Source: SURF-28 sp034521465 (GTDB lineage Bacteria; Bacteroidota; Ignavibacteria; Ignavibacteriales; Melioribacteraceae). From it: 64,000 nucleotides of DNA. The stretch is taken from NCBI GenBank assembly GCA_034521465.1, contig JAXHMN010000011.1:186001-250000 (forward strand), read 5' to 3'. Positions 1 through 7,351 of the stretch are shown piece by piece. The notes under the pieces were generated by a model that ran no database searches, was not told where the DNA came from, and saw nothing but the letters and a program-made list of their open reading frames with translations. Both the position numbers and the translations under genes were made by a program. Each line of letters starts with the position of its first letter. Position 1 is the stretch's first letter.

Positions 1-239
1 TTTCTTCCGTTTTGAGCTATTTCGAATGCATAATCCGGAATCCCTTTTTCATTATTGATATTGAAAAAATCTTTATGATCAACTCCGATTAACTCTTCTT
101 TGCTAAATCCGAATACGGTCAACATACCTTTATTGCACTCTTGGATAATACCGTTTTTATCTAAAACTATAACGCCGATGTCATCTGTGTCAAGCATTAC
201 TTGACTTAAGGCGAAATTCCGGTAATCTGTTATGTTCAT
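1..239 (-). CDS. PAS-domain sensor protein, N-terminal part (runs off the left edge)
   Basis: Reading the minus strand from an ATG at 239 gives 79 residues open to the window edge, beginning MNITDYRNFALSQVMLD. Residues about 14-79 look like a PAS domain: 'DDIGVIVLDKNGIIQECNKG' followed by 'TVFGFSKEELIG' and 'DFFN', the usual PAS core layout. Such N-terminal PAS domains usually belong to histidine kinases or diguanylate cyclases, but the output domain lies outside the window, so the activity cannot be named. It is divergent from the small membrane protein and Crp-type regulator to its right, with a 217-base AT-rich gap that could hold both promoters. Confidence 0.7.
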   Translation of the reverse strand, partial: MNITDYRNFALSQVMLDTDDIGVIVLDKNGIIQECNKGMLTVFGFSKEELIGVDHKDFFNINNEKGIPDYAFEIAQNGR

Positions 240-325
240 AACTATTCCTAAATTAAATTGATTTTATCTAATCTATATTAATAATCAAAGTACGCTATAA
301 AAATCATATTATCCGTATAAATTAT

Positions 326-378
326 TTGTCAATTATTTTACAATCGAGTTTAATATAAATGTACTTTGTCAATTATTT
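326..378. repeat. Pair of 13-base direct repeats in a divergent intergenic gap
   Basis: The sequence TTGTCAATTATTT occurs at 326-338 and again at 366-378, exactly 40 bases apart, about four helical turns. It lies in the gap between the divergent PAS protein and the small membrane protein/Crp-family gene. This is directly visible; a role as paired operator sites is inference. The rest of 240-456 is plain AT-rich sequence with no other structure I can support. Confidence 0.4.
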
Positions 379-456
379 GTCACCAATATTTGAATACCTC
401 CAATAAATTATGACCATAAAATTTTTAATTCCACTGCGCAGATATTGAGGTAAAGT

Positions 457-666
457 ATGGAGAAAATAGTATCGAGACCAATTTTAGCTACTATAGTAGT
501 CGGAGGCAGTATCTTATTACTGCAATTAGTTATTTACGAATTAGGTATGATTTGGGATTGGGTGAATTATCTGAAATATATTGCTCCGTTTATACCGCCT
601 TATATTATTACAACAACAGCTAAACGAATTCGAGAAAACTCCATAACCAAAGCCGGTAAAGAATAA
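457..666 (+). CDS. Small hypothetical membrane protein
   Basis: A 69-residue protein with one clear hydrophobic segment near the N terminus (about residues 8-28, 'ILATIVVGGSILLLQLVIY') and a second weaker one (about 38-52), ending in a basic/polar tail. A GAGG-type ribosome site sits just upstream of the ATG. I do not recognise the family. It precedes the Crp-family regulator by 56 bases in the same direction and may share its transcript. Its amino-acid composition is membrane-like, which makes it more than a random open frame, but the evidence is limited. Confidence 0.5.
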   Translation: MEKIVSRPILATIVVGGSILLLQLVIYELGMIWDWVNYLKYIAPFIPPYIITTTAKRIRENSITKAGKE

Positions 667-722
667 ATTGCTTTGAATAAAAGAAACCAATGAATTAAAT
701 TCGATAAAAAAGAGAAGGAAAA

Positions 723-1412
723 ATGGCGGAAAAATCAAAACTTTGGTATTTAGCAAATTTTAACTTATTTGAAGATCTCTCAAACGATAAGATGGAGAGT
801 CTGGGAAGTGTAACTTACATGCATAACTTTGCAAAAAACCAACCAATATATTTTGCCGAAGAAACCTCCAATTCTATTTTCTTCCTGAAAAAAGGTCGTG
901 TAAAATTGACTCGAATGTCATCGGAGGGTAAAGAAATGATAGTTGCACTAGTCAACCCGGGTGAAGTTTTTGGTGAAATGGCAATTATTGATGATGGAAA
1001 CAGAACCGACACTGCCTTTGCGCTTGATGAGACTGTTATTTGTGCAATCAGCAAAAGTGATTTTAAGGAATTTATCGAGTCAAATCCCGAACTAAACCCG
1101 AAAGTGACAAAACTTATCGGACTAAAGCTGCGTCAATTCTCTGAAAAAATTGAAGATCTAGTTTTTAAGGATGCCCCGACGAGAGTAATTTCTTTTCTGC
1201 TTAATTTAGCAGAGAAGCAAGGTAAAAAGATTGGAGAAGAAATTTTTGTAAAACCATTTTTAACTCATCAGGACATTGCTGAGTTAACTGCATGTACGCG
1301 TCAAACAGTTAATACGATCTTAACCGATCTTAGAGAAAAAGAGATAATTAATTTTGATCGCAAAAAATTGATCATTAAAAATGACTCAGAACTGAAAGAC
1401 ATGGTTAACTAA
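723..1412 (+). CDS. Crp/Fnr-family transcriptional regulator
   Basis: A 229-residue protein with the standard two-domain layout: a cyclic-nucleotide-binding beta-roll (about 12-125, including 'GEVFGEMAIIDDGNRTDTAF') and a C-terminal winged helix (about 165-225, with recognition helix 'TACTRQTVNTILTDLREK'). No N-terminal cysteine cluster for an Fe-S sensor is visible, so it is more like the Crp or unclassified branch than oxygen-sensing Fnr; the residue set in the phosphate-binding cassette (R then T) is close to but not identical with cAMP-binding members. Family membership is secure, the ligand is not. A good purine-rich ribosome site (AGAGAAGGA) precedes the ATG. The neighbouring redox protein may be a target. 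Confidence 0.9.
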   Translation: MAEKSKLWYLANFNLFEDLSNDKMESLGSVTYMHNFAKNQPIYFAEETSNSIFFLKKGRVKLTRMSSEGKEMIVALVNPGEVFGEMAIIDDGNRTDTAFALDETVICAISKSDFKEFIESNPELNPKVTKLIGLKLRQFSEKIEDLVFKDAPTRVISFLLNLAEKQGKKIGEEIFVKPFLTHQDIAELTACTRQTVNTILTDLREKEIINFDRKKLIIKNDSELKDMVN

Positions 1413-1498
1413 TTTCTTGTAATTTAGATGACAAATTGTATTCGATAATTATTATATACTTGCATCACTGGAGAATTAAAAAATAGTGGTAGTAGATT

Positions 1499-1738
1499 AT
1501 GCAATTGACTCTTTTTGTTACTGATGATTGTTCTGCTTGTGTTAGGGCGGTAACAAAAATAAAAGAAGTAATTAACGGTCTGGATGGTGTTGAACTAAAC
1601 GTGAAAAATATAAAGGAAACAAAACCGCAAAACGTATTTATTGTTCCGGCGCTTTTTATCGATGACCAACTTTATCTTTATGGCGAAGTTGACTCTCAAA
1701 AATTAGTTGAGAAAATAAATTCAAAATTTGCCGGGTAA
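1499..1738 (+). CDS. Small thioredoxin/glutaredoxin-like protein
   Basis: A 79-residue single-domain protein with a CxxC active-site motif (Cys11-Ser-Ala-Cys14) after a first beta strand 'LTLFVTDD', then an alpha helix, and 'VFIVPALFIDD' where thioredoxin folds carry the cis-proline (I-V-P). This order is that of the thioredoxin-like/KaiB-type small fold. It would act as a thiol-disulfide carrier in the cytoplasm; no signal peptide is present. The substrate is unknown. It follows the Crp-type regulator by 86 bases, and an AT-rich stretch at about 1440-1475 may hold its own promoter. It converges with the Gdx gene, whose stop lies two bases away. Confidence 0.7.
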   Translation: MQLTLFVTDDCSACVRAVTKIKEVINGLDGVELNVKNIKETKPQNVFIVPALFIDDQLYLYGEVDSQKLVEKINSKFAG

Positions 1739-1739
1739 T

Positions 1740-2057
1740 TTATTTACTGAGAAATTTTAATCCGATTACTCCGGTAACGATCAACAATATAAAAAAAACA
1801 CGAAGCAGATCTTTAGATTCTTCAAAAAACAATATCCCGTATATAGCTACGCCAACAGCTCCGATTCCCGTCCACACTGCGTATGCGGTTCCAACCGGAA
1901 TTGTCTTTACTCCGAATGCAAGAAATATGTAGCTTAAGATCATTGTGATAACCGTAAAAATACTTGCTTTGAGATTTGTAAAACCTGCACTGTATTTTAA
2001 TCCCACTGCCCAGCTAATTTCAAAAACAGCGGCGATAAGCACATAAATCCAACCCAT
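1740..2057 (-). CDS. gdx: SMR-family guanidinium exporter (Gdx/SugE type)
   Basis: A 105-residue protein with four predicted membrane helices, the normal length for the small multidrug resistance family. The essential Glu13 is present (in 'AAVFEISWAVGLKY') and the stretch 'VGTAYAVWTGIGAVG' is the SugE/Gdx signature; the AVGLKY and VGTAYAVW patterns match E. coli SugE closely from memory. Gdx proteins dimerise in antiparallel fashion and exchange guanidinium for protons across the inner membrane. No guanidine riboswitch is recognisable, because another gene ends four bases upstream. It appears to be the last gene of an HTH regulator / membrane protein / gdx cluster on the minus strand. Confidence 0.88.
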   Translation of the reverse strand: MGWIYVLIAAVFEISWAVGLKYSAGFTNLKASIFTVITMILSYIFLAFGVKTIPVGTAYAVWTGIGAVGVAIYGILFFEESKDLLRVFFILLIVTGVIGLKFLSK

Positions 2058-2060
2058 AGA

Positions 2061-2538
2061 TTAACCCATTTTATTGAAGTACAAAAGTGAACCGGCATAC
2101 GAAGCAAAAGCAACAAATAAAATAATCGGGAAGAAAATTAAACCCAAAATATTCTCAGCAGAATACATCGCGTATAAAACAAAAGTAGTGATTATAACAA
2201 TCATCCAAGAAAATGCTGCGGCATCCTTCATATCCGATTTTTGTTTTTCATCGTAAAGTTCATCGGCATTTTCTTTTTTAGTGGAGATTCCGGTGACAAT
2301 GAATGCAAACAAAGCAGGTATCAATACTAACTCAAAAACATGAGTGGTTAATATTTTTTTCTCCCATGATTAGTGTCAGAATAAAACCGGTAATGCTCGA
2401 TATAAATAAAATCAAATTTGCAAAAAGAAAAAATGTTTCGGTCATTTTGATTTTTTTCGAAAGTTGAGATTTTGAAATAACCCAAGCCGATGCAAAAAGA
2501 ATTATTAAAATTGCCAGTAGAATAAATTTCACTTCCAT
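2061..2538 (-). CDS. Integral membrane protein linked to an HTH regulator (frameshifted)
   Basis: Two adjacent open frames join into one protein of about 157 residues with four or five hydrophobic helices if one base is removed from the run of seven T at 2354-2360 (plus strand); the joined junction reads 'IMGEKILTTHVFELVLIPAL'. The ATG at 2538 is preferred over an upstream TTG because GGAGGG lies four bases before it and because ATGGAAGTGA overlaps the stop of the HTH gene. Small membrane proteins of this kind directly behind an XRE-type regulator are common in Firmicutes and Bacteroidetes, but the function is unknown. The frameshift is probably a sequencing error. Confidence 0.6.
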
Positions 2539-2771
2539 TTTACCCTCCAACGAATTTTATTGTTTTGATCATCTATTAAGTAAAAGATCTCTTCAACATT
2601 CGAATCAAAGTATTTTGCAATCTTAATTGCTAAAAAAGCAGAGGGTATAAATTTGCCTTTTTCAATGGAGATGATTGTTTGGCGAGAAACCCCAACGGCA
2701 TTTGCTAATGCTTCTTGGGAAATTCGACCTCTTTTCTCCCTAAATTTCTTTAAATCGTTGCCTAGTTTCAT
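2529..2771 (-). CDS. Small XRE/Cro-type HTH regulator
   Basis: An 80-residue protein that is almost entirely one helix-turn-helix domain: 'LGNDLKKFREKRGRISQEAL' followed by 'AVGVSRQTIISIEKGKFIPS' and 'ALKIAKYFDSNVEEIF' type ending (here AIKIAKYFDSNVEEIFYL). This is the YozG-like HTH_3 class that typically autoregulates and controls a following membrane protein. Its stop overlaps the start of that membrane gene by ten bases, so the two are translationally coupled. A run 'aaagtgtactttacaa' just upstream (about 2780-2795) is a near-perfect palindrome (TTGTAAAGTGTACTTTACAA) and a good candidate for its own operator. Confidence 0.85.
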   Translation of the reverse strand: MKLGNDLKKFREKRGRISQEALANAVGVSRQTIISIEKGKFIPSAFLAIKIAKYFDSNVEEIFYLIDDQNNKIRWRVKWK

Positions 2772-2777
2772 ATCAAT

Positions 2778-2797
2778 TGTAAAGTGTACTTTACAAT
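2778..2797. promoter_or_regulatory. Palindrome upstream of the HTH gene, candidate operator
   Basis: The 20-base sequence TTGTAAAGTGTACTTTACAA, immediately upstream of the HTH start, is self-complementary apart from one central pair and resembles the half-site arrangement used by small XRE-type repressors. What is seen is the palindrome and its location; binding by the adjacent regulator is inference. Confidence 0.5.
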
Positions 2798-2836
2798 AAT
2801 AATTTAGAGAAAATTTAAAGTCAAGGATTATTTACA

Positions 2837-3256
2837 TTATTCGGTTGGTGGAGGTGATTCCCACTCCATTAACTTGCCGTCTTTAAAAAAGTAGATTATA
2901 TCACCATAATACCACTGTGTATATTTTCCCCAATTTTGATTGTTGATAGAAATGCTGTCCGGTTCGCCCCAGCTGTCGCGCATCATTTCTTCGGTCATAC
3001 CGGTCCAAATTTGACCGAGCGAAACTTTTGCTCCGTCTTCGCGGCCATATTTCATTATGTATAATTCACGTAATTCAGAGTTGAGCTGTTGTTCTAATGA
3101 ATCGCGTAATTTTTTTAAGCTGTCAATTTCATTTCTGAGAGCTTCGTTTTTATCCTTTACCGATTTCGATTTATCTTGCAGACTATCTTTCTTAGCCGGT
3201 TGGTTTTGAGAAAAAATCATCAATGAAAGTAAAAAGAAAGCGATAAGTTTCTTCAT
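2837..3256 (-). CDS. Secreted protein with coiled coil and BamE/SmpA-like domain
   Basis: 139 residues. The N terminus is a signal peptide (KKLIAFFLLSLMIFSQ, then QNQPAKK). Residues about 25-65 are charged heptad-like sequence ('NEALRNEIDSLKKLRDSLEQ'), predicted coiled coil. The C-terminal half contains 'IWTGMTEEMMRDSWGEPDSI' and 'WYYGDIIYFFKDGKL', the pattern of the SmpA/OmlA (BamE-like) fold, where a G-M/xxxVxxxxG-xP turn precedes beta strands. It would act in the periplasm, perhaps at the outer membrane, but lacks a lipobox cysteine. No operon partner is evident. Function in outer-membrane protein assembly is only suggested by the fold resemblance. Confidence 0.6.
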   Translation of the reverse strand: MKKLIAFFLLSLMIFSQNQPAKKDSLQDKSKSVKDKNEALRNEIDSLKKLRDSLEQQLNSELRELYIMKYGREDGAKVSLGQIWTGMTEEMMRDSWGEPDSISINNQNWGKYTQWYYGDIIYFFKDGKLMEWESPPPTE

Positions 3257-3282
3257 TTCTATATTCCTATTAAATTAAAAGT

Positions 3283-4311
3283 TTATGATGCTTTCACTGC
3301 AAGCTGTCCGCATGCTGCGGCGATGTCATTCCCTTGTGTATTTCTTACAAATACAGTTATTCCGTTGTTTCTAAGTTTGTTTGCAAAAATTTCTATTTCA
3401 TCATTCGGGGTTGGCTCAAGTTGACCGGATAATCCGTCCGGGTCCATATGCTTTATTGAGTTAAACGGAATCAAATTAATTTTTGCCGGAAGTTGTTTAC
3501 AAAGATGGGAAAGTGCTTTAATATCTTCTTCCCGGTCGTTAATTCCTTTCAACATTGTGTATTCAAAAGTGATTCTCGTCTTGGTTTTTTTTGAATAATA
3601 TCTCAACGCATCTAAATTTGATTGAAGCGAATATTTTTCATTGACCGGCATAATTTTGTTCCGGATATCTTCAAAGCAAGAGTGAAGCGAGAGAGCTAAT
3701 TTCACGCGCACGTTATTATCAGCTAATTCTTTTATTTTATGTGGAATACCGACTGTCGAAACAGTAATTCTATTTCTGCTTAAGCCGGTGTTCAATTCAT
3801 TCGTAAAGATTTGTACAGAATCTAGAGTGTTTTTGAAATTCAACAACGGCTCACCCATTCCCATATAAACAATATTTGTGATGAATTTTTTGCCGTAATC
3901 CTTTGCCGCTAATAAATATTGATCGACAATTTCTCCTGAAGTTAGATTCCGTTTGTATCCCATCAAACCGGTTGCGCAGAATTTACAATCAAGCGGACAA
4001 CCGACTTGTGTTGAAATACAAAGTGTGTTTCTGTCTTTATCCGGAATTACAACCGACTCAATCATCTTTCCGTCATAAGTTTTAAAAAGATATTTTTTCG
4101 TTTTCGTGAAAGGTGAGTCTTGATAATCGACCAGATATAAACTCATTAACGATGTAGTTTCTTTAAGTTTTTCGCGCAAATCTTTTGGAAGATTGAGCAT
4201 GTTGTCATAGTCGAATTCAAGATGATTGTAAAGCCAGTTGAAGACCTGTTCACCGCGGAATGGCTGCTCCCCGATCGAAGAGAAATAATTTTTTATCTCT
4301 TCGAGAGTCAT
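3283..4311 (-). CDS. rlmN: 23S rRNA/tRNA adenine-C2 methyltransferase RlmN
   Basis: 342 residues, the usual length. RlmN is a radical-SAM enzyme that methylates C2 of A2503 in 23S rRNA and A37 in some tRNAs. The radical SAM cluster CxxxCxxC is present as C105-PLD-C109-KF-C112, followed by 'ATGLMGYKRNL'. The conserved 'VYMGMGEPLLN' motif and the C-terminal catalytic cysteine in 'AACGQL' (about residue 334), which forms the protein-RNA adduct, are both present, so it looks fully active. The N-terminal helical domain ('PFRGEQVFNWLYNH') matches the RNA-binding accessory domain. Intact reading frame, single gene. Confidence 0.96.
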   Translation of the reverse strand: MTLEEIKNYFSSIGEQPFRGEQVFNWLYNHLEFDYDNMLNLPKDLREKLKETTSLMSLYLVDYQDSPFTKTKKYLFKTYDGKMIESVVIPDKDRNTLCISTQVGCPLDCKFCATGLMGYKRNLTSGEIVDQYLLAAKDYGKKFITNIVYMGMGEPLLNFKNTLDSVQIFTNELNTGLSRNRITVSTVGIPHKIKELADNNVRVKLALSLHSCFEDIRNKIMPVNEKYSLQSNLDALRYYSKKTKTRITFEYTMLKGINDREEDIKALSHLCKQLPAKINLIPFNSIKHMDPDGLSGQLEPTPNDEIEIFANKLRNNGITVFVRNTQGNDIAAACGQLAVKAS

Positions 4312-4499
4312 CCCTTTTTAATTCTATTTTTTTGTTTTCTTTCATCACGGATGCAAATATAACAAAGAAAAAAGCGCAAAGGTATTTTTATTGAAATTTC
4401 TGTAAACTTTAATTAGCTTGAAATAGTGAGAATAATCACGACTCGTAAATCAATTTCTATTCTAAATAAATTAAAACCTCACAAATTACGGGGCGTAAA

Positions 4500-5667
4500 A
4501 TGAATTTTGAATTCACCGAAGACCAGTTAATGATTCAGCAATCGGCACGCGAATTTGCACAAAACGAGATTGCTCCCTCTGCAGTCGAGCGCGATAAAAA
4601 CGCAGAGTTTCCAACCGAAATAGTAAAAAAATTAGGCGAACTCGGTTTTATGGGAATGATGGTTTCGCCGGAATATGACGGCGCCGGAATGGATACAATC
4701 AGCTATGTACTTGCTATGATTGAAATTTCCAAAGTAGACGCAAGTGTTGGTGTAATTATGTCTGTTAATAATTCTCTTGTTTGTTCGGGGCTCGAAAAAT
4801 ATGGCTCTGACCACATAAAAGAGAATTACTTAAAACCACTTGCAAGAGGAGAAAAGCTAGGGGCATTTGCCTTATCGGAACCTGAAGCCGGTAGCGATGC
4901 TACTCAGCAAAAAACAACAGCCGAAAAAGATGGTGATCATTGGATACTAAACGGAATGAAAAATTGGATCACTAACGGTCAATCTGCAGACTATTATATT
5001 GTAATGGCTCAGACAGATAAAGAAAAAAAACACAAAGGAATTACTGCTTTTCTCCTTGAAAAAGGATGGGAAGGTTTCGGTCACGGGCAGAAGGAAGATA
5101 AACTTGGAATTAAAAGCTCCGATACATGTTCGCTCACTTTCGAGAATGTTAAAGTACCGGAAGAAAATGTGATCTGGGAAGTCGGCAAAGGATTTAACTT
5201 TGCAAATGAACATTCTCAATGGCGGACGATACGGAATTGCATCTCAAGCGATAGGAATTGCCGAAGCTTCACTCGAATCGGCGACAAAATATGCAAAAGA
5301 AAGAAAAGCGTTCGGAACAGAGATAGCTAATCATCAAGCAATTCAATTTAAGTTAGCCGATATGGCTACTTCAATTGAAGCTGCCAAACTATTAACATTT
5401 CAAGCAGCCGGAATGAAAGATGCAGGGAAAAAATATGTAAAAGAAGCGGCTATGGCAAAACTCTATACATCTAAAGTTGCCGTTGAATGTGCGCTTGAAG
5501 CAATTCAAATTCACGGCGGTTACGGTTATGTGCGTGAATATCTGGTTGAAAGATTTCTGCGCGATGCAAAAATAACCGAGATTTATGAAGGCACTTCAGA
5601 AATACAAAAAATAATTATAGCAAGAGAACTATTGAGAGTAATAAATTGGCTAATCTTTTATCAGTAA
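4500..5667 (+). CDS. Acyl-CoA dehydrogenase (frameshifted)
   Basis: Joined, the protein is about 385 residues, normal for FAD-dependent acyl-CoA dehydrogenases, which oxidise acyl-CoA to the 2-enoyl-CoA in beta-oxidation. The N-terminal helical domain starts 'MNFEFTEDQLMIQQSAREF'; the FAD/substrate motif 'AFALSEPEAGSDA' and the C-terminal catalytic base in 'YEGTSEIQ' are present. The frame changes at 5204-5206: removing one A from 'gcaaatg' restores 'FNFAMNILNGGRYGIA'. The tail after 'IARELLRV' is unusual and the stop overlaps the next gene, so a second small error near 5640 is possible. The electron acceptor (ETF) and enoyl-CoA hydratase partner are not adjacent, although an enoyl-CoA hydratase is found at 62.6 kb. 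Confidence 0.9.
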
Positions 5668-5924
5668 AATCACTTGGCTGCCTCAGTGTTTATTTGGAAT
5701 ATGACGACGGCGTTGAAGGGAAGATCGATCTATCAAGCACGGTTGAGAAAAATTGTTTTGAGGAGTTAAAAAACCAAGAAGAATTTTCAAAAGTATTTTA
5801 TGATGAATGCACGAACGAACTCTGCTGGCCGGGCGGAGTTCGGCTTTGTGTAAATGCGCTTCATGAAAAATTATCACTCCTTTCATTAATGAATCGTTTG
5901 AAAATTGATCTCGATAATGAGTAA
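5646..5924 (+). CDS. DUF2442 family protein
   Basis: 92 residues. 'GCLSVYLEYDDGVEGKIDLS' followed by 'NELCWPGGVRLCVNALHEKL' is the two-strand layout of DUF2442, a small domain often encoded with DUF4160 as a toxin-antitoxin-like pair. No DUF4160 partner is visible here; instead it follows the acyl-CoA dehydrogenase with a 22-base overlap and precedes the YidD-like gene with an ATGAGTAA overlap. The only upstream in-frame start is TTG at 5646, which is odd; a base error near the junction could hide an ATG. Function unknown. Confidence 0.7.
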   Translation: MANLLSVKSLGCLSVYLEYDDGVEGKIDLSSTVEKNCFEELKNQEEFSKVFYDECTNELCWPGGVRLCVNALHEKLSLLSLMNRLKIDLDNE

Positions 5925-6364
5925 ATATTTTTTGCTGCTTCTTATTTTTTGCTGCGCTTCATTATGCACAGACAGAAACTGCAGCAGTGGAAAGCTGAAA
6001 AAAGTAGATTATCGGTTGTAAGCACGAACTTAAAGAAAACAGATGCCAGCATAAACACTGGTCCGATATTCCACCACCTTTGTTTCTGTATTCGCAGGTA
6101 ACTTACTACAAATTATTTTCCGATTATGACGGCGATAACTGCCCTTTTCATCCAAGCTGTTCCGCTTTTTTCGTTGAAGCAGTTGATACTACTAACATCC
6201 TTCAAGGAAGTTTAATGTTTGCAGACCGGTTCACACGAGATCTAAATTTTTTCAAAACTTTGAACAGCTATCCGATTCACAAATCCGGAAAGTTTTACGA
6301 CCCGGCTCACAAGTATGCTTTTATTCCTTCAACGGAACAAAAAGAAAATCTTTCCGATGATTAG
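5917..6364 (+). CDS. Secreted YidD-like protein (frameshifted at the N terminus)
   Basis: The C-terminal frame (from about 6060) contains 'VTYYKLFSDYDGDNCPFHPS' then 'CSAFFVEAV', 'ILQGSLMFADRFTRD' and 'GKFYDPAH', which follows the YidD pattern (C-x-F-x-P-S-C-S, then G-x-x-R, then Y-D-P). YidD helps membrane-protein insertion by YidC. Here, an ATG at 5917 starts a signal-peptide-like stretch (MSKYFLLLLIF), and removing one T from the run at about 5947-5952 gives '...IFAALHYAQTETAAVE', a typical cleavage site, so the protein appears exported. At least two indels between 5945 and 6075 break the frame; the exact middle is uncertain. It overlaps DUF2442 upstream and the TPR protein downstream (ATGATTAG), so the three are an operon. 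Confidence 0.6.
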
Positions 6365-7235
6365 TTTCTTATTCAGATTAACATTTGTTTGGATAATCTT
6401 TTCAGCTTCCGTTTGTGCACAATCAGAAGACGATTTTCACTCGTTTGATAATCGACTTCAATTTTCCGACTATCTTTTCTGTGAAGGGGATTACGTTCGC
6501 GCAATTGATGAATACAGGTTTGTGCAGAGTAAAATTAGAGGGAAAAGTGAACCGAGTGTTTTGAAGTTTAGAATTGCACTGGCTTTTCGGGAAGTGGGCA
6601 GGTACGGAAGATCGCAAATGTATTTTATGAAGTTGTTTAACACGGAAAAATTTGCTGATGATTCTAGATTCGAGTTCTTCCGCAACCTCTATCTGTTTGG
6701 GAAATATGAAGTATTGGAAGAAAGGTTTGAGGCTCACTTTGATTATAAATCATCCTATTTACCATTCTATAAAAAGCTGGTACAGCTTTCGAAGTTATAT
6801 TCATTCAACACGATTGAAGATTCAACAAAGTTTTTTGAACCGTTCAGCGAAACTGAAAGTTTTCAGCTGCTTAAATTTTATATGAGGAAACAAAACCTCG
6901 AGCCTAAGAGTCCGGTGCTTGCTGCAATAATGAGCGGTGTTATTCCGGGCTTGGGGAAATTATATACGGAAAATTACGGTGACGGCATAACCGCTTTGCT
7001 GCTGACAGGTGTGCTCACATTTTTATCTGTCGATAATTTCAAAGCCGAGCATGACTTCCGCGGCTGGTTGTTTGCCGGACTCGCAGCCTATTTTTATGCT
7101 GGCAATATTTACGGTTCCGCCGCATCCGCGGAACTTTACAATACAAATCTGCAAATTAGTTTTAACAGTGACTTAGAATTGTTTCTAAAAAATAACAATC
7201 ACTTCGTCCCTAAAAGTAAGTGGTTGTGTGAGTGA
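6357..7235 (+). CDS. Exported TPR protein with C-terminal membrane domain (paralog 1)
   Basis: 293 residues from the ATG at 6357, which overlaps the previous stop. A signal peptide ('FLFRLTFVWIIFSASVCAQ') is followed by about 170 residues of TPR-like helices ('FSDYLFCEGDYVRAIDEYRF', 'ALAFREVGRYGRSQMYFMKL'). The C-terminal part starts with 'IMSGVIPGLGKLYTENYGDG' and holds two hydrophobic helices. The P-G-x-G-x-x-Y-x-x-N-Y-x-x-G motif recurs in the next gene and at 58.7 kb, so these are a paralogous family, resembling DUF5683-type proteins. The role is unknown; the neighbour order suggests work with the YidD-like protein in the envelope. It is directly followed by a palindromic repeat. Confidence 0.65.
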   Translation: MISFLFRLTFVWIIFSASVCAQSEDDFHSFDNRLQFSDYLFCEGDYVRAIDEYRFVQSKIRGKSEPSVLKFRIALAFREVGRYGRSQMYFMKLFNTEKFADDSRFEFFRNLYLFGKYEVLEERFEAHFDYKSSYLPFYKKLVQLSKLYSFNTIEDSTKFFEPFSETESFQLLKFYMRKQNLEPKSPVLAAIMSGVIPGLGKLYTENYGDGITALLLTGVLTFLSVDNFKAEHDFRGWLFAGLAAYFYAGNIYGSAASAELYNTNLQISFNSDLELFLKNNNHFVPKSKWLCE

Positions 7236-7245
7236 AAATATCAAT

Positions 7246-7340
7246 GGAACACAGATGCTCCAAAGGAGCATTCGCAGATTAAACAGATTAACGCAGATCA
7301 ATCTGTGCAAATCTGTTCCTTATCTGTGTCATCTGCGTTC
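7246..7340. repeat. Palindromic array of ten-base CAGATTAA-type units
   Basis: This 95-base intergenic element is built from near-identical short units: on the left CGCAGATTAA, ACAGATTAA, CGCAGATCA, and on the right their reverse complements ATCTGTGCA, AATCTGTTCC, TTATCTGTGT, CATCTGCGTT. The dyad centre is at about 7299-7300 (CAGAT-CA-ATCTG). A separate perfect 7-base stem, ATGCTCC-AAA-GGAGCAT, is nested at 7255-7271. The same kind of unit (AATCTGCGT/AATCTGTG) is known as a widespread intergenic repeat in unrelated bacterial phyla. Any frame running through it is incidental. Confidence 0.7.
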
Positions 7341-7351
7341 TATTGCCTTAA

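Noticed and set aside
1740..2060. Guanidine riboswitch upstream of gdx
   Set aside because: The gene before it ends four bases upstream, which leaves no room for a riboswitch leader, and no such motif was seen.
5917..6364. Programmed frameshifts as the reason for the split genes
   Set aside because: Indels differ in type and place, lack common slippery motifs and stimulatory structures, and affect essential genes; error fits better.
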